DNA from: Lycocorax pyrrhopterus obiensis
Lineage: Eukaryota; Chordata; Aves; Passeriformes; Paradisaeidae
Direction of reading: 5' to 3'
DNA length: 64,000 nucleotides
Assembly: GCA_014706295.1 (NCBI GenBank)
Contig: JACSVZ010000001.1
Location: 87,108,237-87,172,236 of the forward strand
Position numbers and translations under genes: made by a program
Notes under the pieces: generated by a model
The model's input: only the letters and a program-made list of their open reading frames with translations
The model's database searches: none
Told to the model about the DNA's origin: nothing
In this document: one piece after another, positions 40,721 to 52,690 of the stretch
Position numbering within the stretch: the stretch's first letter is position 1
How the letters are laid out: each line of letters opens with the position of its first letter

Positions 40721-42163
40721 CCTCTGCCTAATACTCAGTGCTCAAGTGTATCCACAGCAGAAGCTGAGCTGTGTGTGACCCTCTGGCACTCACCCTGCCT
40801 GGTTGAGATGGGTACCTTTGGGCAGGAGACTATGGTTACAGCAGTCAGTGGAAAATACACGCTTGCTGCTTTGTTCTGACATGATCTTGAATCAATCTGA
40901 AGGTAATCTGCCCTTAAATAGTTCGGCAGCATATTTGCCAGTAAATATTAAGCACAGATGAACTTCAAAGACAATGTTTTCCCTGACCCTGTGGCATGAA
41001 CTTCTTATGCCACCCCTGGTTCAGCAATGGATGTTTACTTTCTCCTCTCCTTCACGTTTGTGTGATCTCAGTTTAACTCCAGTGATTTCACTGAGGCTCT
41101 GTCCACTTCACCTCATAGGAAAGATAAAGGGAAAAAGAATATTTGGAAAATGAAGAAGGAGAGCATGGTGGGAAGCAAGTCCTTCTCAAGGACCTGCCTG
41201 CAGCATCTCTCACTTCTCTCTTCCTTCCCTCCCTCTCTGTGAGCCAAGAGAACTACTCGTTATCATTCCCATTGTGTTCCAGACAAAGCAAACCAAGTTA
41301 GCTCAGGCTGGTGAAAGAAGCAGGCTTTCACACTGAAAAGTGGTCACATGAACTCCTCCCACAGCAGCTGTAAAGCGGCTTCCAGGAGTAGGGTGGTGAC
41401 ATGGAGCTGTGTGGTGGCGCCTTTAGGTGCAGAGGACACCTTAGAAAAGTAGCTTTTCTTCTAAACTCCTACATAATTTTTCAGCACATCCCACATGCCC
41501 ACAGGGTTTCTAAAGGAGTGTCTGTAGGGAATAAGATGATATTTTAATGCCAGAGGTATAGCATATATGGCTTTAGAAAATAAAGATTCCTGCCACTCCC
41601 ATAGGAAGCCCCGTTATTTTTCAAATTACAAGAAAACGTGGATACATAACTGACACATGGTTGGCATTGGCAGCTGCCTCCACTGCCATCAGCTGCATAG
41701 TGACTGCCTGAGTTAACAGGTTGGGCTGCTGTGGATGTCAAAATCCAAGAGATACAATTTCTAGGCTTCAGCCACCATCCAAGCAGATGGTGATGCTGTG
41801 CTTCCTGCATCGCTCCCGCCACATCAGCGTGATTAATTCACCTCTTTGCCAAGCCTCATAACTGCCCCACACTACATGAGCTCTCCCAGCCCTCTCCACT
41901 TACTGACAATAGTTCCTAGACAGATTCATTACATTCACAGGATGGAAAAATAATTCCTTCAAGGGCCATGACCTCCCAGGTGGACAGTCTGCCTGAATAG
42001 ACCTGAAACAAAAACTTCTTCAAAAAGTACCCGGACACAACTGAGACACAGATTGCAGGGAGCAGGCAAGAAAAATAATGTTTAAGTAGGTATTGAAATG
42101 GAGAAATGCAAGACTCAGAGCCTGTTTTTTATTAATAAAGACCAGCTGGTGTTAGGACAGAGA

Positions 42164-42177
42164 GTGCCGCCTGCTGG
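42164..42177 (-). promoter_or_regulatory. CTCF-like motif
   Basis: The + strand gtgccgcctgctgg is the reverse complement of CCAGCAGGCGGCAC. That agrees with the CTCF core consensus CCASYAGRKGGCRS at 13 of 14 positions. It lies about 780 bp upstream of the linker microexon. This is a motif match only; occupancy cannot be judged from sequence. Confidence 0.4.
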
Positions 42178-42652
42178 CATGCACTGAGGCTCTCCAAGAC
42201 AGGACATGTCTTTGCCACCAGGTTTCTGCTTGACACCAGAAAATCAATAAGAAAGTGATTTTCCAAATTAGTGTTCCATGTGAATTGGGTACATGACTGC
42301 TCCCATGACATCTATAACTTTCTTTTTTGCTTTTTCTTTAGCCCACCTTGAAATTAATATGTTAATACTTGCCTATCTGGTAGAGTTGCCATGAGGTTAA
42401 TTTAATATTTGTAAAGTAATTTGATCTGGGACTAGAAAACGCTGTATAAATGCAGTGTATTACCATTAGAAGGATCCAGAGAAAAGCCTCTACCAGTCTG
42501 GTAAGGTCACAGAACTGTGCCTCTTTGTGTGGAAAAACACAACACTATCAGGTAAGGTGGAGGACTTCCAAATGACTCTGCTTTCCTGATGAAATGCAAA
42601 GCAGTCAGTAAAGTGGAGGGAGACTTGCAAATGAGCAGAGCATTGCAATATC

Positions 42653-42705
42653 CTGATATATACATATATACCTATATATATATAAACACATAAATATATA
42701 TATAG
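42653..42705. repeat. TA-rich imperfect microsatellite
   Basis: Alternating TA with interruptions (gatatatacatatataccta, then further tatata blocks and caca insertions) over about 50 bp. It lies about 250 bp upstream of the microexon acceptor. Confidence 0.85.
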
Positions 42706-42957
42706 AACTTTCCTGGTTTTCTTCCTGATCTTAATGAGCAAAGATGACTGGATGCCTTAACACAGCCTTCTCGAGCCATTTGACTGAGGAGCACTGTGCT
42801 CCACCCTTCTTCCTTTTTTCTCTCCTCATAATCAAGGTTTTTCTTTTCATATCACAGCGAACTCTCCTTTGCCTTTCTAGCACCTGCACAGTCTCGTAGT
42901 AAGCCGTAATGCACTTATTCAATCCTACCTTAAATGTCCTGTCTTTTATCTCCCAAG

Positions 42958-42984
42958 CTCACTATCTGGATAAGGTAGTGAAAG
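42958..42984 (+). CDS. TENM4: Teneurin microexon e: nine-residue EGF7-EGF8 linker AHYLDKVVK
   Basis: A 27-bp exon lies between a good acceptor (cttttatctcccaag) and a good donor (aaag/gtatgc). In the phase set by exons d and f it reads A-H-Y-L-D-K-V-V-K without a stop, and its last base restores Glu with exon f. The peptide matches the known variable insert between EGF7 and EGF8 of vertebrate teneurins (the family form is AHYLD followed by K/R, I/V, V, K). This is a regulated splice site in teneurins, and the insert changes spacing and packing between the two EGF modules. Position, phase, length and peptide all agree, so chance is very unlikely. A pyrimidine-rich stretch follows the donor (about 42989-43035). 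Confidence 0.95.
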
Positions 42985-45900
42985 GTATGCTCTTCCTTCC
43001 TATTTTTCCTATTGTCTTTGTGTTTCTTTTTAAAAAATGCACCGTGAACATGCTGTGTTGAGGTTGCATCTCTTCCTCATTGTCACCACAGTGGTCCCTA
43101 ATGTCTGGAAGGGTGAACTTTCCAGTCGTTTAGGTAGGAAATACCTCTGTAAGTGCTGTGACCCTGTGTGAACATCATATCAGTGTTCCTACCCATTCCC
43201 TTGTCCCTGCCCTCCCCTTCAAATCATCTCTCATCCTCACCCTTCCCACTCAGGTAAGGCAAGTCAGGAGAAAACAAGTGTCTGTGAATACAGCAGGAGC
43301 CCTGTAGAGTGATGTGTTTTAATTAAATGTCTGTGGTCCATTTTGTAACACAGGTGAGTGCACTTTCTGTGTGGAGTCTTCATGTTCTTGATCCACAGCT
43401 GCCAAGTCTTACATGGGAACTTGCACTAATGATATATTGGGGGTTTTTTTCCTAATACAAAAATGTTATGATCCGAAAACCTTTGGTTGCATAAATCTGC
43501 AAGATCTGTAGAAATTAGTGATGCTGCATTAATGTACACTGCAACAAAATCCAACTTTATGCTCCTGTTTGTAAGTGTAAAGCAAGTCTAGGGCCCAGGT
43601 CTTTCTTCATCAAAGAAGAAAAGGAATTGAACTGTTACAGAACAGAGATCATCTGCTGTTTTAAAAAAATCACATTTATTAATCAGGACAATGAGCTAAA
43701 TTACTTTAGGACTTTTTAATATAAACAGACAGTTCCACAATGCACTTAGCTTTTGAAGAATATTGAAATAGCATGCATATGGTTAAATACAACAATCTGA
43801 CAATAAATATGATTGAGTTGGACTTAAATATTTTTCTGCATGGCTGATTTGACACTAACAGCAACACAGTGTTGACACCATGCAAGCATCATATGTTTGC
43901 TGGTTAAACAAACCAAAAAATCAGGTTGAACAAATCAATTTTTTTCTGTAGTATTATCCTTCTTTTCAGGTTATGAGTAATCAAAAATAACAACTGTGAG
44001 AGGCTGAGGATGAAGAGCAGATATGCTGAAATATTGACCCTGTGAACAGTTAAAATGAAGTCTTTGCTGTATAGGGCTCGTGGTGTGACAAGAAACATGG
44101 TTGCCCTACTGACTTCACTTCTCTGGGCAAATTTACAATTAATGTTTTTCTTTTTTTTCCATTGAGGATTAAAGGCAGATTCAGATACAACTGCAAATAG
44201 GGAAAATCTTTGAACAGACAAATATTAATGATGAGGAAATGTCCATAGTTTAAAGACTTCCATCTTCAGTGTAATGCAGCAACTGGTAGCTGTCCTTGGA
44301 CCCCTCTTTGTAGATCAGTTGATTGTACAGTGGTAGTTAGTTTTCTCTCATTGCTTAGCACCAAATAAAACATGCTTGAATTTATTTAAATTAGGAGGAA
44401 AAAGTACATTCTCTTTCTTATATCAGGAAAAGAGGATCATTTGTTGTGCCCTTTTGAAGTAATCATGGTGGCATCCTCAGAGGAAGATATGGGCCATCAC
44501 TAGGAGTGCAGTCAGAACCTGCTGTTAATGTTCCACATCTCAGTGTTTTGCATTTCAAAACCCCAGGACGTCTTTTCATCTCAACATATATTGGAGAAGG
44601 TTGCATCAAAAAGTAGCAGATAAGCATTGAGGGCATAGAAGAGATGAAAAATCAACCTGCAGAGCCTGGCAACGAACCTTCAGTACTGATTTGCCCATTC
44701 AGTGGCCCAGTTTTTTTAACTAAGTCTTCTGTAGCTGTCATTTTTCCTCTAGGTAGCTTTTTGACTCACCTTTATGCCCAATGATAAAGACACATTATAT
44801 TTAGTGAGTATTTCAGTGGGTAACAGGTTAAGCAACATACTAAGAATAAAAAATCGTCTCTTGCTATGCATGGCCTCTTTTGGAAAGATTAGCAATAGCT
44901 GAAACATTAAAAGTACATGGTTTTTTACTTGGCTAACTGCATGGTGTGCATTTTTCAAAACTAAATTACTCATGCCCTTTTGGCTTTCTTAATTATTAAC
45001 ATCTTTCTGGTTGAAATTCCTTCCCAGTAATCCTCTGTTGTCAAAGGGTGAGCCTGATTTACTGCTGAATCTTTCCTCCAGCCTTACAATAAACCAGTAA
45101 GTCAGAGAAGATGTAGAATTGTTTCTAAATGGGAGGGCAAATTTCAATAGCAAACATCAGCATAATTAAACCAAGAAGCTCTAACTAGACTTAGAGTAGA
45201 GTCTTCTAAACTAAGGCATAATTAACACTAGTGATGCTTAAAATGAGAAGAGGTGCCTATTATTTTAATAATAATTAAAAAGGTGCTGATTTTAGAGAGA
45301 GCTTCTCCATCCAGAGTATCATTGGATCTGATCGTACATCAGCGTAAATAATTTCTATTACTGAATATCAATTCTTATTCTTCAAAAATAATCATTAACC
45401 ACATTAATGCTGTAGTGATGCATATATAAACAGCTAGTTTGAAATTTAAAGTTGCTGAACAACATTTGGATTCGGAGTGGCTGCAAGGTGTCTTCTTTGA
45501 GCTGCTCCTGAAGCATGAGAGCGAGTGAGAACCCAAGGTCTGACCAAAGGCAGTTCCCTCATTTGTACAGTTAAAAGTGTAGGAGCTCTGGTCAATAGCT
45601 TCTTAACCTTCGTATTACAGGCTGCATCCAATTAAGGATTTCTGGATTCCCATCACCACAGAATATCATGGTGGTAGTTTCAGAGTTGAGTTGGTTTTGG
45701 GACACTTTACCAAGCTTTCATAATTTGCGGAGATCAGCTGATGCATTGCTCTTCACCTTTAGTCCTAGAGAAGCTTCTGTAGGTCTCTTAGTGGTTGTTG
45801 TTCTCTCAAGCTTCAGGTATTTGTATCTTCACCTGTTGCATTCAGCCTTGTCCTACTTGTCCCAGAGCTCAGCCACTATCTGTGGGACTTGCTAAGAACA

Positions 45901-47394
45901 TCCATCGGTGCTTTCCTACTGACAGTGAAGGAAAGATAATAAATAGCCTTTTCTTCTAGTTCCAATTTCAAGTGGCAGTGAGGTTTGCCTTGAAGAAAAA
46001 TACCAGGAAATGTTCTTTATAATTGGACTAATTAGAGAAGGCTTTAACTGTACAGATCATTAAGAGCAGATTATTTTACCAACAATCTTAAAAGTTGCAG
46101 GATAACTTCTGGTGACAGTCTCCTTTGACTCTGGTACTCTTTGCTTGTCTGTTTCAAAATTAGCCCACTTTTTATATTGCTTCCCTGGTCTGTTCTCTCA
46201 CTTGCATGGCAGACCTGACATCTTTGTAAATGCCCTCCAGAATCTTTCAGCAGCACTGTCACGTGCTTAAGTTTGAAACTCACATAAAGGGTTTCCTCTC
46301 CCTTTTCCAAAAAAGCCCTATTCATGTATTTAATTCTCTTAGTCACCCAAGTACAGTTAACACCACAAACAGGAATAATGGATCATTAGTGACTTCTAGC
46401 TATGAGAAATCAGAGCTGCAAGATTATGGTGGTGTAAATCTCTTGAGGATTAAGCCATCCCGCTGTGTTGACATTCAGAAGCACTTCGGAAACAAGATGA
46501 TCTCTTTGCTTTATTCCCCAGCATGGGGGAAAGGAGAGGATAAAGTTTATTTTGTATCATCTTTTCATCAAGTGCTTTGAAGTGCACTGTTTGTGGAGTG
46601 AGGAATATTGTACCATCCCATCTCTGTAGTGTAAGTGATGGTCAAGTCTCTGTGCAGTGAACCAGTTCAGAAATGGCAGTACTTAGAGGTCCATTCTCCT
46701 GGATCTATTGGCTTACGCATCTCTGTTGTCTTCTAACTTTCTGAAGGCTTGAGTCCTCTGGCGGCTGCTATTTAATTTTTTTTTCCCTATTAATGATTTA
46801 CTTTCTCTATATTTCTTAAAAATGTCTACTCTCCCACCAAACCGTGACACTAGAGGGGTTCAGTTTGATCTTCACAGCAGTGAAACTTTGATGAACCTTG
46901 TAATGTAACGGTAAACATCGCAAAATTTCTCTGTTCCTGTACCTGTGAAGAACCATTTATGTCATTAGGAAACAGTTCTTTCTGGCTGCTTGAAAGAGCT
47001 TTGTCTACTAAGAACCAGAAATTACTTTCTCTTAGTGGGAAGGGACAAACTTAATTTCTAGACTTAAAAGGTGCCAAGACAGTGGAGCACAAAATTACAG
47101 GTAGGAGTTACCCTACTTTAGGTATCTACAGATGCTTATGTCTCATCTGGTCACCCTGGATTCCCATAGTACTCAAGAGGAGGAATAGATATCTTGGGAA
47201 GGCATAATCTCATGAGATACTCATTCTCTTCTATCTCTCCTCTCCTGACTGATGCTCTTCCTCTGCTTGTCCCCTTTCTGAAATGCTTGGCTTACTTTCT
47301 CTGTGTCTGGATCAAGAAGATTACAGAGTAAATCCTGAAAGTCCATTCAAATACTCTCAAGCACGTTTCATATAGACAATGAATTGCACACAAA

Positions 47395-47780
47395 ATTCAA
47401 ACACAGGGTTGGAAGGGGTCTTCTCAGTTAGAGTCTAGTCTTCTGCTGGCAAGGGCAGCCATACTGTGTAAAACTTTATATAAACTTACCAAGCTCTACG
47501 GATAAATAACTGAGGAATCTTCTCCTTAATACCCTCACAGGGAGGCTGCTCCAGAACTTCATTCCTTTGATCCTGGCAAATGATTTTTTTCCTGTCTTAA
47601 TTTCCAGCCGGAATTTATTCATACTTGGTTTATGTCCAGTTGTTCTTGTGCCAGCATTATTCTCTTTACCTTAAATAGCTTTTAAGAAGTTTTCCCTTCT
47701 CAATGTTTATCTGTTTCATGAACTTGTGGAAAAAAAATCAGTCTTTTCAGCCGCTCTTGTGCTAGGAGAGACGAATCAAG
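47395..47780 (-). repeat. Diverged, older CR1-like LINE fragment, antisense
   Basis: The + strand holds the blocks 'gggttggaaggggtcttctc', 'gggaggctgctccagaactt', 'gtttatgtccagttgttctt', 'gtgccagcattattctcttt' and 'ttaaatagcttttaagaagt'. These follow the order of the 3' region of ancient amniote CR1 elements read backwards. Divergence is visibly higher than in the avian CR1 copies, and the boundaries are approximate. Confidence 0.65.
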
Positions 47781-48224
47781 CTCTTCTCATTTCCTCAGAT
47801 GCCGAAGGTGCCTCATCCAAATGGTGTTATCCGTGTTCTGCCACTCAAATTCCCTTTTTCCTAAGCCTTGGAGAGTAGAGCACATGCAGTTCTGTATGAG
47901 CTCCTCATTTTTATAGCTACATTCGTTTTCCTTTACACTTCCTGGACATTTCTCACATGAGACGAGATCATGGCGTCTTCAGCTTCTCTTCGTTCAAGTC
48001 TTTCTGGTTCTCACTTCACTCCTGTCCAGGTCAATGCTACAGCACCTTTGTCCTGCTCAGTCTCTGCAACTGTAGGATAGAAGAGAATTTTTCAACAAGA
48101 GTTTTAAAGAGTCCACAGAGTAAAAACAAGAGGTGTCCTCAGCAGTGATGCACCAGCCAAGCTCTGATAGAGCCATACAGTATACACATAAAGCAAGATT
48201 TCTTCAGAGGTTTTTCATCTAGAC

Positions 48225-48413
48225 AAATTAAAGCATCCACAGAGAAGCTGTGGGTGTCCCATCCCTTGAAGTGTTCAAGGCCAGTTTGGATGGGGTTCTG
48301 AGCAACCTGGTTTAGTGGAAGATGTCCCTGCCCATGGCAGGGAGATTGGAGCTGGATGACCATTAAGGTCCATTCCAATCGAAACCATTCTATGATCCTA
48401 TGATCCTATGATT
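48225..48413 (+). repeat. CR1 LINE fragment, sense, 3' end with octamer tail
   Basis: Landmarks are 'cagagaagctgtgggtgtcc', 'gtgttcaaggccagtttgga', 'tgagcaacctggtttagtgg', 'tgtccctgcccatggcaggg', 'ggtccattccaatcgaaacc', then a tail of near-identical octamers (tatgatcc repeated). The intact tail shows the original 3' terminus. Confidence 0.95.
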
Positions 48414-50413
48414 TATAGAGAGGGGGAAAAAGTCCTATCTCTACTGTCGGGATGGTCCCATCCAAACTGGATTTACCTACTCCAAAATGGGATTACCTAC
48501 CTAGCCAAGTAATTTTAGAAGGTTATTTAATACACTTCTTCCTCTTTCGTTCTCAAAATAGCTGAATGTTTTCAGCTTGTACTGAAAGTAAGTAAAGGGA
48601 ACAAACACGTAAATTAGCTGTAGAATGGAAAAGATCAGATTAAATGGTTAAAAGTTTGGCACTGTTTTAAGTAACTGAAGGCAGGATATTAAAATGGAGA
48701 ATTTCAAGTAGCCTTGCCTATAAATAACTCTTCTGTAGGATATAAATACTAATATATTGTATAAATATCAAAATACACAACAGCATGCTCACACATGGAC
48801 GCACACATTATTTGCTCCATCCCAAAATACACATTTTAAAAGACTGAAATGCAACAAATATGTTTGTAAATGAAAAATATATTTAAGATCCTTTTAAAGG
48901 ACTTTTCCTTACCACCTTTGTTCCTTTTTCCATTTGGTCCCTGTAAATCATTAACTTGTTAAAAAAACAGTCCTAGAAAATACTTTGTTTTTTCTGTTCA
49001 CTGGGAGAGGTTCTATGAACTTAAAAATCTCCCTGTGAAACAATTTTTTGTTTTCAAGGCATTTCTAAGCCCCATTTCCCCAGTGCAGGACACGCTATGA
49101 CATGGGATGCTCTAGATGGGGTCCCACCTCTGCCTTGGGGAGACACTCACACATCATATGGTCAAACAGGTGTCAAGACAGCACACACCTCTTCACTGTC
49201 CTTTAGGACAGGATAGGTCTATGTCATTCACGTAGGTTCACAAACCTGTCTTGCAAAGCTGAGGGCCTGAAAAAACTCAAACAATGTGGCAGGATTGCAC
49301 AACAGACATATAAATAGAGAAAGCATTAAAACAAGGCTCAGGAAGACTGAATTGTGTCCCTGGTGTAATCAGTCCTGCTGAGTGACCTTCACAGTCGCTT
49401 CAGTCCCTTGTACTTCAGTTTCCTAAGCTGTTAAGTGTCTCTTACATTTCTGACAGTTTCGTGGTAAAGATTTTTGAGCTCTGCAGGTAAAAAGCCTCCA
49501 GAAGGGCATAAACTAAGCAGCCTCCCTCACACCACTGCTTACTGTGGAAATTACTCTGTTTTCTTGAAGGGGTGGGGTGGAGGGGAAGTACAAAAATCTC
49601 AGCAGCAGGTCATCAGATGAGAAAATCAAACCCTAGTGAGCAGACTGGGAAGTTGGTGTTCATCCTCCCTAACTAATTTTTATCACCTATAAAATGCCTG
49701 ACTCTGTGCTGGGCTCTCTCTAGTCACTGGGGAGAAATGGGTGTTTCCAGAGCACGCTTCAGCTCATCACCGTGAGCATCAAACCCACAGGAGGAGACTT
49801 CTGCCCTGGGACAGTCTGTCTCTCTGCTGACTACAGAGAGTTGGAGGTATCTCAGTTATAGATTAATTTCAACTGGATGAGATTAATCCCTCCCAAAATT
49901 ACTGCAGTAAAGAAACTGTATGTCTTCCAAATATTTTCTGCTTTTCACTTTCCAGCTGGTTTTTTACCAGTCTGAGATCTCACTATTACCGAAAGCCAGC
50001 TGCTTTATCCTGCTGGGTGCTGGGAACTTTAACTCCAAATGCAATTTAGGTAACCCCAAGTACTGGTCTTACACAGCAAATGTTTTGAGAGGCTCGGAGG
50101 GCAGTGTGCTGCCTTGCTTTTACAACCAATGAAGCAGGAGTATCTCAGTGTCCCCCTGAAACTCACCATTCCCTCAGTGCAGTGAGTGAGGCTGTGCTGT
50201 GAGGACCTCCTGGGAGAGCCAGAAGTAGCTGCCCCCTGAGTGGTCACCACCATCCTGACACCAAAGCCGGTTCATTCCAGGTGGGAAGACACCAAGTGGG
50301 AGTGGAGAAATAAACTGAAGGCAAAGGGAAAGAGCTGTTTAATGAGGCCCTTTCCAGGCTGTGTTGCTTTGTGTTTCGAGTGTGTTTGAACGTGTGGCTG
50401 TTTGCCTTTGCAG

Positions 50414-50560
50414 AGGGATGCCCTGGCTTGTGCAACGGCAATGGCAGATGCACTCTGGACATGAACGGCTGGCACTGCGTCTGCCAGCTGGGCTGGAGAG
50501 GAGCAGGCTGTGACACTTCCATGGAGACGGCATGCGGCGACGGGAAAGACAACGATGGAG
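50414..50560 (+). CDS. TENM4: Teneurin exon f: EGF-like repeat 8 and start of the following segment
   Basis: This 147-bp exon encodes 49 residues. It starts [16 protein letters not shown] and ends in G-K-D-N-D-G. EGF8 (CPGLC to GAGC) has six cysteines and the longer fourth loop TLDMNGWHC that marks the last teneurin EGF. After it, [16 protein letters not shown] begins the acidic, cysteine-containing segment that leads to the transthyretin-like and propeller domains; its continuation is downstream of the window. The acceptor is gtttgcctttgcag and the donor is ggag/gtagga; both sides are phase 1. METACGD and [12 protein letters not shown] favour TENM4 over TENM1 and TENM3. Minus-strand open frames here are shadows. 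Confidence 0.98.
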
Positions 50561-52429
50561 GTAGGACATGAGCACGTGTGATATGTCAGGCTTCACAGAG
50601 CCTATAAACCTCTCACAGTGAACAGTCATCTGGGCTTGATTCTGCAGGGCAGATTGTTTTTTGACAGCTGGTAGAGAACAGACAGCGAAATCTGCCAGGC
50701 TGACTCAGCCAGAGTGGATTGGAATTCAAATTAAGTGAGTTTGGATCTGGGTTGCCAGGGCTGAAGAGGGACATTTGTTTATCTTCAAATCAAGTCCATA
50801 TAGCAGAGAGCAGGCAGAGGCTGTGCACCTGTCCAATCCCTCCACCCCAGCCGAGTGGCTCAGCAGTGACACGATGGGACCACCTCAGACAGTGAACATC
50901 CCTAACTGTTCAAACTTTGCCCTCACTGCCTGGGGCTTTCATTAGGGCTCTTCAGTCGGTCACTACTGACTTGGAATGGATATTTTGCCGAAACTTAGAG
51001 GCTTGGGTGACTGATCCCCATGCCCACAAGCCATCCAATCCCTCTCGATCCATGTTTTATTGATTACTGTTCCATATGTAATGATGTCAGGCATGTGAAT
51101 AATAGCTCTGTGTAATGCAAACTTAATATTCAGAGTTATCTCATTACAAAGGAAACCGTGGTGCAGTGTGAAGGTTTGAATTAGAGAGCAGGAGATGAGA
51201 TATTAAATTTAAGGCATAAGGGAGACTGCATAATTTGTTTTGTTGTCACTCAGCAAAAGGCTTTGTAAACCACAAGTCTGGGCCAGGACCCAGACTGTGA
51301 AGTGGAGACTGCATTTTGCAAACCTCTGTTTTATCATATTCACAAGAACAGTACAGTTAAAAAAAAATAATAGCCAAGCCAAGACTGTGATTATCTGCTT
51401 CACAGCAACTGGTATTCTGATTGAATATTTAAAATACTTCTGCACATCTGGCATGGCAAATGGACCAAATTATCCCTTTAGAAAAGATGGAAAAATTGGA
51501 GAACCATACAAAGAGTACACACTGTAAAGCAAAGATGGCTTTTTGCCTCATATGGAACTGAATATCACTGTGCTCATCTTTCCTATTTACAGCTGACACA
51601 GGGCAGCAATAAAGTTCATCACATCAGATGTGTAAAAATACAGTAAATAGACCCAAGGATAGTCCCAGTTTCCATGAAAGAAAATAACCAGCAAAAACCC
51701 TGTGAAGTTTTTAGAAAGAGGGAAAGAGTAATCCAGCATAACATACAATGTAGACCACAACACTACGATATCACAAAGAGCATGACCAGACTCTGAGCAT
51801 CTCTTCAGTATCTTCTGATTCAAGGGTTAACCTTGTTACCTGGGTTACCTTTGCCTTGAAACGAGCTGCCTTGCAGGCCTGCAGGACAGCAGATGGAGAT
51901 GGGAGAGACAAAAGGCATTGACAGGTTTACAAGTTAGTGCACATCAACTGCTAGCATGCGTTTGGTGAACTTGTGTGGAGCAGTGGTGTGCGCAGCAAGA
52001 ACAGAGCAACTGATAGATTGTAACTTACTGCCTTGTGACAGCTTATTCACGTGTCAGAGCCCACAAATGAGTGTTGATTTTACTCTTGGTACATTCAAAA
52101 AATAAATGCATGTACATGGTGTGCATTACAGATTACAGATAATCTGTCATACACTATGCCTTTGATTTGGCTGTGTTCTCTCTGCTAAGGGCTCTCCTCA
52201 GCTGGGAAGTGAAATAGTGGAATGCATTTATTAACTTTCTTTTTATACGTTTTAATGGATCATTTGTATTTGTGAGCTCAAGTCTAGAATTTCAACTCCT
52301 GAGATGTAGGAGCTTCAGCAGTGGTGAGGCACTCCTGCTTTGAAGCCTTAGTCTTCCTTCATGAAGAAAGGCTGATGCTCTGCCTGTTTGCTAGATGTTA
52401 TGCTGCTTTCTACAGCAAGTGGAGGTGTT

Positions 52430-52690
52430 TGTAGAATATCGTAGCATAATTCAGGTTGGAAGGGACTTGCAGCAGTTTTAAGTTCAACCCCCTACTCAAG
52501 GCAATACTGATTACATCAGGTTGCTCAAGGCTGTGTCCACTCAACTCTTGAACACCTCCAAGGATGGAGATTCCACCTCTGGACAACCTGCTCCAGTACA
52601 TGACCATCCTTATAGTAAATGTTTTTCTCCTTGTATCTAATTATAATTTTCCATGTGTCAACTTAATGTCTGTTGCCTTTTGTCCAGCAC
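52430..52690 (-). repeat. CR1 LINE fragment, antisense, moderately diverged
   Basis: The + strand reads 'aattcaggttggaagggact', 'gttcaaccccctactcaagg', 'atcaggttgctcaaggctgt', 'cttgaacacctccaaggatg', 'tccacctctggacaacctgc', 'tccagtacatgaccatcctt'. It is the reverse complement of another CR1 subfamily and fades near 52690 at 'gttgccttttgtccagcac'. Confidence 0.93.

Larger units (their letters stand above)
36362..42957 (+). other. TENM4: Intron between the EGF6-7 exon and the linker microexon (6596 bp)
   Basis: A GT/AG phase-1 intron (gtaggg ... atctcccaag). It contains CR1 fragments at 39400-39720 (antisense) and 40608-40720 (sense), a CTCF-like motif at 42164-42177 and a TA-rich tract at 42653-42705, about 250 bp before the microexon. 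If the microexon is skipped, this intron and the next are removed as one 14,052-bp intron. Confidence 0.88.
42985..50413 (+). other. TENM4: Intron between the linker microexon and the EGF8 exon (7429 bp)
   Basis: A GT/AG phase-1 intron (gtatgc ... gcctttgcag). It carries an old CR1-like fragment at about 47395-47780 (antisense) and a younger CR1 3' end at 48225-48413 (sense). Otherwise it is AT-rich with no recognised exon or RNA gene. Confidence 0.88.

Noticed and set aside
50244..50629. Minus-strand open frames over exon f
   Set aside because: Shadows of the EGF8 exon; they have no domain of their own.
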